DNA of 48,505 bases from an uncultured Acetobacteraceae bacterium. GTDB taxonomy: Bacteria; Pseudomonadota; Alphaproteobacteria; Acetobacterales; Acetobacteraceae. Positions within the stretch are counted from its first letter, which is position 1. Every line of letters begins with the position of its first letter. This document shows positions 28,785 through 37,031 of the stretch, in pieces. The position numbers were made by a program, and so were the translations under genes. Under the pieces are notes generated by a model. It was not told where the DNA came from and made no database searches. It saw nothing but the letters and a program-made list of their open reading frames with translations. The DNA is taken from assembly GCA_903924985.1 (NCBI GenBank), contig CAIYDT010000155.1, positions 1 to 48,505 of the forward strand. The letters are read 5' to 3'.

Positions 28785-30593
28785 TTAGAGGAAACCGATG
28801 GAAATCCACGGTATGGCGGCAACGATGATCAACCCGACCATCAAAGCCGCCAGATAGCGCCATATGTGCCGCATGCCGTCGTCCGGATTGGCGCCTCCGA
28901 TCGCGCACGCGACGTAGTAACCCACCCCGAACGGCGGGGCGAACAGCCCGACACCCATCGCGAGGATCGCGACCATTGCGTAATGCACCTCATGGATGCC
29001 GACCTGGCGGGCGATTGGAAACAGCAACGGCCCGAACAGCACGATCACCGGAATGCCCTCCAGGATGCTACCGAGGATGGCGAACAGCAGGATCGATATC
29101 GCCATGAACGAGATCGCCCCGCCCGGCATGCCGACGATCCAGCCGCCCACGACGCGGGAAAAACCAGACGACGTGATCGCCCAGGCCATGGCGGTGGCGG
29201 CGCCCACGATCAGCATGATCGCGCCCGACAGTACCACCGTTTGCACCAGCATCGGCAGCAGGCGATTCACGTCGAATTGCCGGTAGATCAGCAGGCCCGC
29301 CAGCACGCAGTAGACGATGCCGATGGTGGACACCTCGGTCGCCGTGGCGATGCCGCCGACCACCGCGCCGCGGATGACGAAGGGCAGCACCAGGGCCGGA
29401 ATGGCGATCACGAAGCTGCGGCCGATCGCGGCGGCGGTCGCTCTCGGCGCCACCTGCATGTCGCGGGCGCGGGACCAGGTCATGACGCACAGGATCAGGC
29501 CCACCACCAATCCGGGCAGCAAGCCGCCGGTGAACAGGGCGGCGATGGAGATGCCAGTGACTGACCCGATGGTTATCAATATCAGGCTGGGAGGGATGGT
29601 TTCGGTCTGCGCCCCGGTGGCCGCCAGCAGTGCGACCAATTCACCGCGATTGGCACCGCGCGCCTCCATTTCCGGAAAAAGGACAGGGGCGACGGCAGCC
29701 ATGTCGGCAGCTTTGGAGCCGGAAATGCCGGACACCAGATACATCGCCCCAATCAGGACGAAGGACAACCCGCCGCGCACATGGCCCAGCAAATTGGCGA
29801 GGAAGCGAACCATGACACTCGCCATGCCCGTCATCTCGATCAACAGACCCAGGAACACGAACAGCGGCACCGACAGCAGGACCGGATGCGACATGCCGGT
29901 GTCCATTCGCGCGACGAGAACGGATAGCGGCATGCGGGTGGACGCCGCCAGATATCCCAACGTGGCGAGGCCGAAGGAAAACGCGATGGGCACCCCGAGG
30001 AACACCGTGCCCGACACCACGCCCAGGAAGAAAATCAGCAGATTCCACTGGCCGAGATGCAGCAGCTGCGGACGCAACAGCGAGAATCCGGCGAACACCG
30101 CCCCCACTACGATCAAAGCAAGCAACGCCATGGGCAGGGTCTTTCGGTCCAGCCGCAGTAGCGCCATGACGATCATCAGCGCCGTGCCGACCGGCATCGC
30201 GGCGGCCCGCCAGCTCATGGAAATATCGAGCGACATCAGCGACACCATCGACTCGTTTTCCCAATAGTCGATGGCGGGACCCAGAATCGCCAGCAGGAAC
30301 CCGATGGCGGCGGCGAGCGCCAGCAGTTCGGCGAAGCCCCGACCGGTGTCGCCGAAACGGTTCACCAGCGCGGACATCCGCATGTGCTCATTGCGGCCCA
30401 GCGCCAGGGCGGCGCCGAACATAGCGAGCCAGAGGAACAGGAGGGAGGCCAGCTCGTCGGACCAGATCAGCGGGTGGTGGAAGGCGTAGCGGGCCACGAT
30501 GCCGACGAACAGGATGACGATCTCGGCCACGACGAGTACCGCCGTTAGGCGCTCCAGGGTTTGGATCAGCAGGTTGTTGATATGATTACGCAT
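28785..30593 (-). CDS. TRAP transporter fused permease (DctQ-DctM)
   Basis: This 602-residue membrane protein joins the small DctQ subunit (about 1-180, four helices with HPLIWSDELASLLFLWLAMFG) to the large DctM subunit (about 185-602, many helices with SVPLFVFLGLLIEMTGM, SGSKAADMAAVAPVLFPEM and ATGAQTETIPPS). Fusion of the two is a known TRAP variant. It transports the ligand delivered by the downstream receptor. The start is ATG 30593 because the sequence from there begins the first membrane helix; the open frame upstream is antisense to nothing credible and overlaps tauD-like coding. It sits eight bases after the TauD gene. Confidence 0.92.
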   Translation of the reverse strand: MRNHINNLLIQTLERLTAVLVVAEIVILFVGIVARYAFHHPLIWSDELASLLFLWLAMFGAALALGRNEHMRMSALVNRFGDTGRGFAELLALAAAIGFLLAILGPAIDYWENESMVSLMSLDISMSWRAAAMPVGTALMIVMALLRLDRKTLPMALLALIVVGAVFAGFSLLRPQLLHLGQWNLLIFFLGVVSGTVFLGVPIAFSFGLATLGYLAASTRMPLSVLVARMDTGMSHPVLLSVPLFVFLGLLIEMTGMASVMVRFLANLLGHVRGGLSFVLIGAMYLVSGISGSKAADMAAVAPVLFPEMEARGANRGELVALLAATGAQTETIPPSLILITIGSVTGISIAALFTGGLLPGLVVGLILCVMTWSRARDMQVAPRATAAAIGRSFVIAIPALVLPFVIRGAVVGGIATATEVSTIGIVYCVLAGLLIYRQFDVNRLLPMLVQTVVLSGAIMLIVGAATAMAWAITSSGFSRVVGGWIVGMPGGAISFMAISILLFAILGSILEGIPVIVLFGPLLFPIARQVGIHEVHYAMVAILAMGVGLFAPPFGVGYYVACAIGGANPDDGMRHIWRYLAALMVGLIIVAAIPWISIGFL

Positions 30594-30601
30594 CGGGTCG
30601 G

Positions 30602-31486
30602 CTATGCTGCCTCCTCCAGCGTCGAACCGACGTCCAGGGTGGTGGCGCGGCGTAGGTCGCGGGGCTGCATTTCGTCGTGCGGGCGGCCACGGTGCATGGT
30701 GCAGCGGTTGTCCCAGATGACCAGATCGCCCTCCCGCCATTTATGGCTGTAGACGAATTGCGGCTGGGTGGCGTGGGTGTTCAGGTCGAGCAACAACAGC
30801 CGCCCGTCGGCGACCGGCCAGCCGACGACGTGCGAGGCATGGGCGGATAAATAAAGCGTCTTGCGTTTCGATCCGGGATGCGTGCGGACCAAACGTTGCG
30901 GTGATGGCGGATATTGCTCACGCTCGCCGGGTTCGAATTTGGTGAAGCCGATCTGGCCGCGCGACCAGAAGACATCGTGCTCGACGATAAGGTCGGCGAT
31001 GCTGGCCTTCATCGTGTCCGACAGCTCGTCGTAGGCGGCGCGCATGTCGGCGAATTCCGTCTCCCCGTTGCCGAAGGGGCTCGGCGGCGGCAGCGCCTTG
31101 GCGTGCAGCATCCCCAGCACGACGGGGACGGGCATGTAGGACGCGTCGGTGTGCCAGAGCCGGTTGCCCAGGCTGTCCAGCCGCCGACGGTCGTCCAGCT
31201 CCCGCACATTCCCCTCGATATCGAGGTTGGAAATGTCCCCGATCTCCGGCAGCGCCAGCCGCCGCTTGCCGCCGCGCGCCGCCGAGCGGCCGATTTCCAG
31301 CGGCCCGAACTGAGCGGAGAAATCCTTCAACTGCTGGTCGGTCAGATTCTGATCGTGAAACACCAGGACCGAATACCGGTCGATCGCACGCCAGATTTCG
31401 TTCACGACGTCGGCGTTGGTGGGCCTGGCGAGATCGATGCCGCTAACCGCCGCGGCGAAGCTCGGCTGTATCGGGTTCACTTGCAT
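30602..31486 (-). CDS. TauD/TfdA-family 2-oxoglutarate-dependent dioxygenase
   Basis: This 294-residue Fe(II)/2-oxoglutarate oxygenase has the iron facial triad WHTDASY (H112, D114) and the distal His in WDNRCTMHRGR (H265), plus an Arg (about 279 in PRDLRRATTL) that binds 2-oxoglutarate, and GETEF (about 141-145). It hydroxylates or cleaves its substrate while decarboxylating 2-oxoglutarate; relatives act on taurine, 2,4-dichlorophenoxyacetate and related acids. GGAGG precedes the ATG. It heads an operon with the TRAP permease and receptor, so the transporter probably imports its substrate, an acid. TfdA-like versus TauD-like choice is uncertain. Confidence 0.9.
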   Translation of the reverse strand: MQVNPIQPSFAAAVSGIDLARPTNADVVNEIWRAIDRYSVLVFHDQNLTDQQLKDFSAQFGPLEIGRSAARGGKRRLALPEIGDISNLDIEGNVRELDDRRRLDSLGNRLWHTDASYMPVPVVLGMLHAKALPPPSPFGNGETEFADMRAAYDELSDTMKASIADLIVEHDVFWSRGQIGFTKFEPGEREQYPPSPQRLVRTHPGSKRKTLYLSAHASHVVGWPVADGRLLLLDLNTHATQPQFVYSHKWREGDLVIWDNRCTMHRGRPHDEMQPRDLRRATTLDVGSTLEEAA

Positions 31487-31568
31487 GGGCGTTATCCTCC
31501 GCTCACCCGTACGCCCGAACGCCCGGCCGATGCAAGCTGTGCGCGGATCGCTGACGGTCGACTATGGG

Positions 31569-34500
31569 CTAAGCGGCCGACCGCGCGCCCTCCGGCTGTT
31601 GCCCGATCGCCCGCGCCATCGCGTCCCGCACCGCCTTCGCGGTGTAATGCGCCCCAACCATCGCCAGCCCAGCCTCCGCCCGCGAGCGGTTCAGGCCGGA
31701 CCGGTGATATAAATCCAATATCAGCTCCGCCAATCCCTCCGGGGTCTCCGCCACCAAGCCGCGCAGCATCCCATGCAGCGGCAGCCCCTCCGCCGCGATC
31801 GGGGTCATCGCGCAGGGCAACCCCGCCGCCAGACTGTCCAACACCTTGCCCTTCAACCCCGCCCCGAACCGCAACGGCGCCACCGTCAGCCGCACGGCGT
31901 CGAACACCTCGTCCAGCCGTTGCACCTGGCCCACCAAACGCAGGCGCGGGTCCATCGACGCCGCCAGCGCGTCCGGCCAGTCCGGCCCCACGATCCGGCA
32001 GGCGATCCCAGGATCGCGCGCCCACACCAGCGGCATCACCGCCTGGCCCAACCAGCGCACCGCGTCCGCGTTCGGCGCGTGCCGGTAGCCGCCCACGAAC
32101 GCGATGTCCGACCGGTGCCGCAACGCCACCGTCCGCCGCCGGGGCGTCAACGCCCACGGCACCACATGCACGTTCGCCCCCGGCGCCTCCCGCGCCAGAT
32201 ACGCCGCTTCCTCGGGCGAGTGCGTGATCGCCGCGTCCGCCAGCCGCATCGCCGCCAGCTCGCGCGCTTTCACCCGCTGGCTCTGTTCCAACTGCTCCGC
32301 ATTGCCCTGGATCGCGGCCTGCCGCCCGATCCGGGTGTGGTGCAGATCGGCCAGACTGTAGAGCACCTGCGCCCGGGGCTGCCACGCCCGCACCATGGCG
32401 GCATAGGTCTCGGCATTCGACAGCCGGTGCAGATACACCAGATCGTAACCGTTCCGGTTGCGCCGCAGCACCTCCTCGACCGAGGCGATCTGCGGCGCCC
32501 GATGGCAGCGCACCCCCCAGGCGAGCATCGCCGCCGCGGCCTCGTCCGCCCGCGCCAACTCGTGCGAGGCGACGAATTCTACCTCCCACCCCAGCGCCCG
32601 CAGCGCCTCGATATGGCCCAGCACGGCGTTCGATCCGGCGTCCCGGTCGCGGCGGGGGATGCGGTCGTCGATCACCAGCGCGCGCTTCGGGCGGGAGCGC
32701 CCACCCGCGGCCCAGCTCAGCAGCCGGTCGTCGCCGGCCGCCGGCGGGCGCACGCTGGCGCGCAGGCGGCGCACGGTCCCGGTCTTGTCCAGCAATGTCG
32801 CCAGAATCGCATCCAGCGCCGCCGGCTCGCCAGCCGCGCCGATCGCCGTATCCAGCGCGGTGCCCGCGTCCTTCAACAGCGCCCGGTCGCTGTGCGGCTC
32901 GATCACCAGCGGCGACCCCGGCAGTTCCCGGCCATCGATCACGCGGCGCAACCGGATTTCGTGCCGCGCCATCGGCGACAGGCTGCGGGCCAGACGCAAT
33001 TCGAACCCGTGTCGGCCGTTGCCGATGCCGGCGGCCTCCAGATCGCCGCGGAACCGGTTGGCGGTCACGCGCGCGATCAGGCCGTCGCCGTCCAGCACTT
33101 CCAGCGTCACCGGGATGTCCGGGTTGGCGGGGTCGAACGCCCAACCCACGATGGACGCCCCCTCCAGCCCGTCGAGGTTGCCCTGCAACGGGCCGGGCAC
33201 CAGGCGCCCGCCATCGCGATGCAGCCCGGCGCGGGTATCGATCATGCGCCGTACCCGATCCAGAATCGGGCCGGACTCGATCCGGGGCGCGCAGAACTGC
33301 CATTTGGCGGGGGCGTCGGCCGGATACAGCCGCGCGAAGTCCGCCGCGTTGTGGAACATGCCGCGGCTGTCGCAATCGACGAAGGTTTCCGCCGGCGCGC
33401 CTTCCGCGAAGATCACGTCGTGCCGGTCGAGTTCGATATGGAAGTAACGGATCGGATCGATCTCCGGGCACCGCACGATCGACACGCCGTTCGTCAGATG
33501 CTCCGCCTGGATCAGCACGTCGTCGAAGAACATCGCGTGCAGCGGCGAGACGTACAGGTCGCGGGACGGGACGCCGCGGCCGAGCGCGTCCGCCTTGATC
33601 AGGATGGGGATGACGTCGCGGTTGCCGGCGGCGAAGGCCGAGGCGTAAGCGCGCCGGCCGATCCATTTGATCGGTTTTGCCTCGCCGGACAGGGTGATGA
33701 CCCGGTCGCCGATGGCGAGGTCTTCGACCGGGATTTCGCCGCGGTCGGTGCGGATGCGGGTGCCGGCGAGGTAGCAGGGGGTGTTGTCGGTGATGAACGT
33801 TCCGCCGGTGCCGTCGCTGGCGATATGGAAATCAGAGGTGCTGAAGGTGCCCTGGATATGCAGCGTGGCATGCGACGTGCCCGCGTTTAATACCAGCGCA
33901 TTGCTGGCAAACGAATAGCCGGTCGCGGCGAACCCGTTCAGGTCGATCGTGTCGCCAAACGCGAAGCCCTGGATGGCCAGACTGTTGAATCCGGCAACGG
34001 TGCCGGTGGCCGTGACGCCTGAGACAATCCATTTCGAGCCGCTGTCGAACTGCAACGTATCGAAATTGGTGATGCTGGTACCGAAGCCGGACAGAGTGCC
34101 GGTACTGGCACCGGAGGCGAGCTCGATGACATCGGTGCCGCCGATCTGAGCGATAATATTGCCGGTAATCGTCCCGTTGGGCTCGTCGATGAACCGATTG
34201 GGAGCGCTCGTCGAATTGAAGAGGATGGCGCCGAAACCCGCATTCGCCCCGATCACCACACCAAAATTGGTGAATGTGCCCGGAGCCTCGAACCACACGC
34301 CGCCATTGCCGGAAATTGTGCCACCGGACTGATTGGTGATGACGCCGCCATTGGCCTCATAAATCGCGACATTGCCCGTGGTGCCAGTACCCGAGTTGAT
34401 CACCCCGGCGTTGACGACGGTACCAGTGCCAATGAGGTAGATGGCCTTGAAGTTCGCCGCGCTGATCGTGCCGCCGGCCTTGTTGGTGACGAAGCCTGGG

Positions 34501-34802
34501 CCGTTGATGACGATGCCATAGCCGCCCGACGATATGCGGCCGCCTGACTCGTTGGTGATCGTGCCGCTGGCGATGGCCGTGCCGGGACCAAGATAAATCC
34601 CATGCGTGCTGCTTGGGGTCGACGTAACGGTTCCAAAATTATCGACGGTCCAGTTATAGGTGGCCTTGCCGACGGCAACCAGTCCGTCCCCGGTGGCCGG
34701 GGTGATCTTGCCGGTTGAGGAGATGGTGAACGGATTGTTGGCCGTGCCGGCGTTGGTCAGGGTGATCCCGGAACTAGAACTGGTGGATAATGTCCGGCTC
34801 AA
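31569..34802 (-). CDS. Multidomain protein: repeat passenger, Hint domain, GWAFDP beta domain, GT4 glycosyltransferase
   Basis: A single 1077-residue chain. Residues 1-335 are Gly/Thr/Ser/Asn-rich strand-loop repeats (ITNESGGRISSGG, VTNKAGGTIS, ITNQSGGTISGNGG) as in adhesin passengers. Residues 343-480 form a Hint_2 domain: CYLAGTRIRT (C343), VEDLAIGDRVIT, IKWIGRR and VSPLHAMFF (H422). Residues 545-635 form a beta domain with IVGWAFDPANPDIPVTL and GRHGFEL. Residues 705-1077 are a GT4 glycosyltransferase, with FVGGYRHAPNADAVRWL, CRIVGPDWP and the donor-site APLRFGAGLKGKVLDSLAAGLP. The start is TTG 34802, four to five bases after AGGAGGG; no ATG is nearer. No signal peptide is seen. Export, self-cleavage and sugar transfer in one protein is the puzzle; see findings. 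Confidence 0.85.
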   Translation of the reverse strand: MSRTLSTSSSSGITLTNAGTANNPFTISSTGKITPATGDGLVAVGKATYNWTVDNFGTVTSTPSSTHGIYLGPGTAIASGTITNESGGRISSGGYGIVINGPGFVTNKAGGTISAANFKAIYLIGTGTVVNAGVINSGTGTTGNVAIYEANGGVITNQSGGTISGNGGVWFEAPGTFTNFGVVIGANAGFGAILFNSTSAPNRFIDEPNGTITGNIIAQIGGTDVIELASGASTGTLSGFGTSITNFDTLQFDSGSKWIVSGVTATGTVAGFNSLAIQGFAFGDTIDLNGFAATGYSFASNALVLNAGTSHATLHIQGTFSTSDFHIASDGTGGTFITDNTPCYLAGTRIRTDRGEIPVEDLAIGDRVITLSGEAKPIKWIGRRAYASAFAAGNRDVIPILIKADALGRGVPSRDLYVSPLHAMFFDDVLIQAEHLTNGVSIVRCPEIDPIRYFHIELDRHDVIFAEGAPAETFVDCDSRGMFHNAADFARLYPADAPAKWQFCAPRIESGPILDRVRRMIDTRAGLHRDGGRLVPGPLQGNLDGLEGASIVGWAFDPANPDIPVTLEVLDGDGLIARVTANRFRGDLEAAGIGNGRHGFELRLARSLSPMARHEIRLRRVIDGRELPGSPLVIEPHSDRALLKDAGTALDTAIGAAGEPAALDAILATLLDKTGTVRRLRASVRPPAAGDDRLLSWAAGGRSRPKRALVIDDRIPRRDRDAGSNAVLGHIEALRALGWEVEFVASHELARADEAAAAMLAWGVRCHRAPQIASVEEVLRRNRNGYDLVYLHRLSNAETYAAMVRAWQPRAQVLYSLADLHHTRIGRQAAIQGNAEQLEQSQRVKARELAAMRLADAAITHSPEEAAYLAREAPGANVHVVPWALTPRRRTVALRHRSDIAFVGGYRHAPNADAVRWLGQAVMPLVWARDPGIACRIVGPDWPDALAASMDPRLRLVGQVQRLDEVFDAVRLTVAPLRFGAGLKGKVLDSLAAGLPCAMTPIAAEGLPLHGMLRGLVAETPEGLAELILDLYHRSGLNRSRAEAGLAMVGAHYTAKAVRDAMARAIGQQPEGARSAA

Positions 34803-34950
34803 TACACCCTCCTGTTGTGCGGCCGGGCGAGCGCGGCCGGATTCTCCGCAGCTTCGCTTTTTCCGCTATCACTACGCCGCGGCCATTCCGAAGACCGTAT
34901 ACAGGTTACGGGATATTCATTCAACCAGTAGACCGCCGACATCTCCGGGG

Positions 34951-35412
34951 CTAATCGACGGGTTCCAGCAGGACCACCGGGATCTCTCGCGTCGTCTTCA
35001 GCGCATAGTCGGCGTAGGGCGGCCAGAATTTCAGCGCTTCGATCCACAACGCGGCGCGTTCGGCGCCGGTGACCGTGCGGGCCACGGCGTGGAGCTTCTT
35101 GGTGCCGACCTGCACCTCGACGTTCGGGTTGGCGAGGATGTTGCGGTACCAGCCGGGATGCTCCGGCGCGCCGCCCTTGGAGGCAACGATGATGTAGCTG
35201 TTGCCGTGCTCACCGTAAAACAGCGGAAAAATGTATTTTTCCCCGGATTTGCGGCCGGTGGTGGTCAGCAGGAGGGACGGGACCGTCATCTCCGGCCGGC
35301 CCGGCTGCGACATTTTGTACATGTGGCCGTCGGTGCCGCCGCTGGCGAGGTAGCGGTTGGTGTGCTCCAGCATCCAGGGCGGGAGGTTTGGGGCTAGTTT
35401 GGCTTCGGCCAT
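34951..35412 (-). CDS. Nitroreductase/deazaflavin (F420)-dependent family protein (DDN-like)
   Basis: This 153-residue split-barrel protein has the DDN pattern: a short N-terminal helix, VPSLLLTTTGRKSGEKYIFP, YIIVASKGGAPEHPGWYRNI and NPNVEVQVGTKK. Family members bind deazaflavin F420 in actinobacteria, where they reduce quinones or nitroimidazoles; alphaproteobacterial members are known but their cofactor is less certain. The ATG at 35412 is supported by AGGAG eight bases before; an in-frame codon at 35445 lacks one. It lies between the Hint/GT gene and the interrupted pyruvyl-transferase gene, on the same strand, with no obvious link to either. No F420 biosynthesis gene is in the window. Confidence 0.8.
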   Translation of the reverse strand: MAEAKLAPNLPPWMLEHTNRYLASGGTDGHMYKMSQPGRPEMTVPSLLLTTTGRKSGEKYIFPLFYGEHGNSYIIVASKGGAPEHPGWYRNILANPNVEVQVGTKKLHAVARTVTGAERAALWIEALKFWPPYADYALKTTREIPVVLLEPVD

Positions 35413-35475
35413 GCCAGAGTCTCCTGATCGGTCGGTGTCTTGCATGATATCAGGAGAGAAGCGCGATGGCGAGTG

Positions 35476-36393
35476 TCAACCAGCCGCGCCAGCCACCAAA
35501 TCGGCCGCCCGCCTGAGTGCGTCGGCCGAACGGGCAATTAGCTCCGCTCGGCATCGCGCCACGATGGAGCGTATTTCTTCCGATCGCGCGAAGCCTAGTG
35601 CCGCCTCGATTGCGGCCTCATCCGTCCGATCTTCTCCAGCGCCGCGCAGATTTTCGTCCCCCCCGGGAACCTGATCGATAGCGATGGCGGGACATCCATG
35701 GATTAGGGCGTGCAATGCACCATGCAGACGGGTGGTGAGGATAACGGATGCGGTTTCGAAGCCGCGCAATATCCTGGCTTCGGGATTTCCGACAGGTCCA
35801 ATGACCGTGTCAATCGACATGGTTGTCGCATCCGACCAAGCCGCGGCACCCCGCAGCAGACGCTCAGCGTATTCATGCAATGGCATCTGCGATAGCTTGC
35901 CCAACAGGCAAAATGCGACTGGACCATCCATCGCAGGAAAGCGGCATTCGGCTGACCAGTAACGCGCAGGCGCAAGATCGAATGCCGATCCGGGCCGTCC
36001 ATCCCGAGGCAGAATGCTGCTAAAACGGCAGTTCATGCTCTCCTGGCTGTCGATTATTGTTACACCAACGGCTACCTTACGGGCCGTCGGTGCGATATCG
36101 AGCATGTCCCGCAATTGTTGGCGGTCCACAATGGGACCGCAGACAAAAATGATGGTCTTTACCTTGTCGGTCATCGACGACGGATCCAAAGCGATCGACT
36201 GAAATCATGCAGATAACGGCAAGGTGGAAGCAATACCGTGACGGTGGCCTCTGCACGTCAGAAGATCGCTTAAGTTTTCGACAGCATGCAAATCCCCCAG
36301 CGTGGCGCCACCGCCGGAAGGAAACGAACCCCACCATATCAAAATATTCTTTGAACGCCATGAAAACCAGGATTTCCAGTCGAATACAGACAT
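35476..36393 (-). pseudogene. Polysaccharide pyruvyl transferase-family gene with internal TGA
   Basis: Two parts share one frame. The first (36393-36205) reads MSVFDWKSWFSWRSKNILIW and WGSFPSGGGATLGDLHAVENL. After a TGA at 36205-36207 the frame continues FQSIALDPSSMTDKVKT through to ILTTRLHGALHALIHGCPAIA, the conserved core of the pyruvyl-transferase (CsaB-type) fold, and stops at 35476. Total length would be about 305 residues, near family size. So the only evident fault is one stop codon. A TTG at 36189 could start a 237-residue remnant, but this would lack the N-terminal nucleotide-binding part. The gene would add pyruvate ketals to a surface glycan. A sequencing error or a recent nonsense mutation both fit. 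Confidence 0.7.
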
Positions 36394-36441
36394 CGCTCCC
36401 GACCCCCAATTTTACCGAATTACGTTATGCGGTCAGGACGG

Positions 36442-36827
36442 TCATACACAACGCGAACGCTTGGTCACAGCGGTATAAATGCGCTCGAGGCTGGCGACAT
36501 TTCGCTCGATCGAGAAGGACTCCAGCACCCGCTTCCTCGCGGCCATGCGCTCGACGTTGGCCGCGAGGGAAACGATCACCCTCGCATGACAGCCGCCAAA
36601 ATGCAAAAAAAGCCCATTGACCAAATGCCGCATCGTCGAGACGCGACGCCCTTCAGGGTCCAGACGAGGCGCAACATGAACCATGCCCTTTTCGGCGCCC
36701 CCACATCGAGCGTGGGGATGATGTACAGCACCCGAATCTTGTTCAAACCGCCTTCCGCAGATAAAACCCGGTCACGCATGAAATTCGCGCCGCGGGTGAT
36801 GTTGGACAGCGCCCGGCATGTTCGCAT
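36442..36827 (-). pseudogene. GT4 glycosyltransferase relic, internally deleted and frameshifted
   Basis: The upstream frame (36827-36576) gives KIRVLYIIPTLDVGAPKR, the classic N-terminus of a GT4 enzyme (VLYIIPTLDVGGAE in relatives). The overlapping frame (36684-36442) gives VIVSLAANVERMAARKRVLE and SFSIERNVASLERIYTAV, the classic C-terminus. Nothing of the roughly 300 central residues is left, so a large internal deletion joined the two ends out of frame. It lies directly upstream of the interrupted pyruvyl-transferase gene, on the same strand, so the two probably belonged to one former glycan operon. Confidence 0.65.
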
Positions 36828-36881
36828 TCGTCTTTAAACTCGATCATTCGCGGGAATTTCTGTTCCGCTAGGGCGAGTCTC

Positions 36882-36957
36882 TGGCGTCCCGTAGGGGATT
36901 CGAACCCCTGTCGCCGCCGTGAAAGGGCAGTGTCCTGGGCCTCTAGACGAACGGGAC
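36882..36957 (-). tRNA. tRNA-Glu (anticodon TTC)
   Basis: A 76-nucleotide cloverleaf on the minus strand: acceptor GTCCCGT pairs with ACGGGAC, a D-arm CGTCTAGAGGCC, anticodon stem-loop GCCCTTTCACGGC with TTC (complement of 36921-36923), T-arm AGGGGTTCGAATCCCCT, discriminator G and an encoded CCA (36882-36884). It is immediately downstream of recJ on the same strand, separated by about 74 bases. Very similar to the tRNA-Glu at 45208. Confidence 0.95.
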
Positions 36958-37031
36958 AGGCCGGACCCGAAGCCTTATCGGCTCGGGAGGCCGGTTGGTA
37001 GCCGAGGGTGCCGCGACGGTCAACCCGCGTT

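Noticed and set aside
31492..33890. Two frames of over 700 codons opposite or offset to the Hint/glycosyltransferase gene
   Set aside because: They are rich in Arg/Pro/Gly with no domains, whereas the chosen frame contains Hint and GT motifs and a good ribosome site.
33900..34700. Repeats in the N-terminal part of the Hint/GT gene as a CRISPR array
   Set aside because: The repetition is at the protein level with varying DNA and is in frame; no constant repeat/spacer units.
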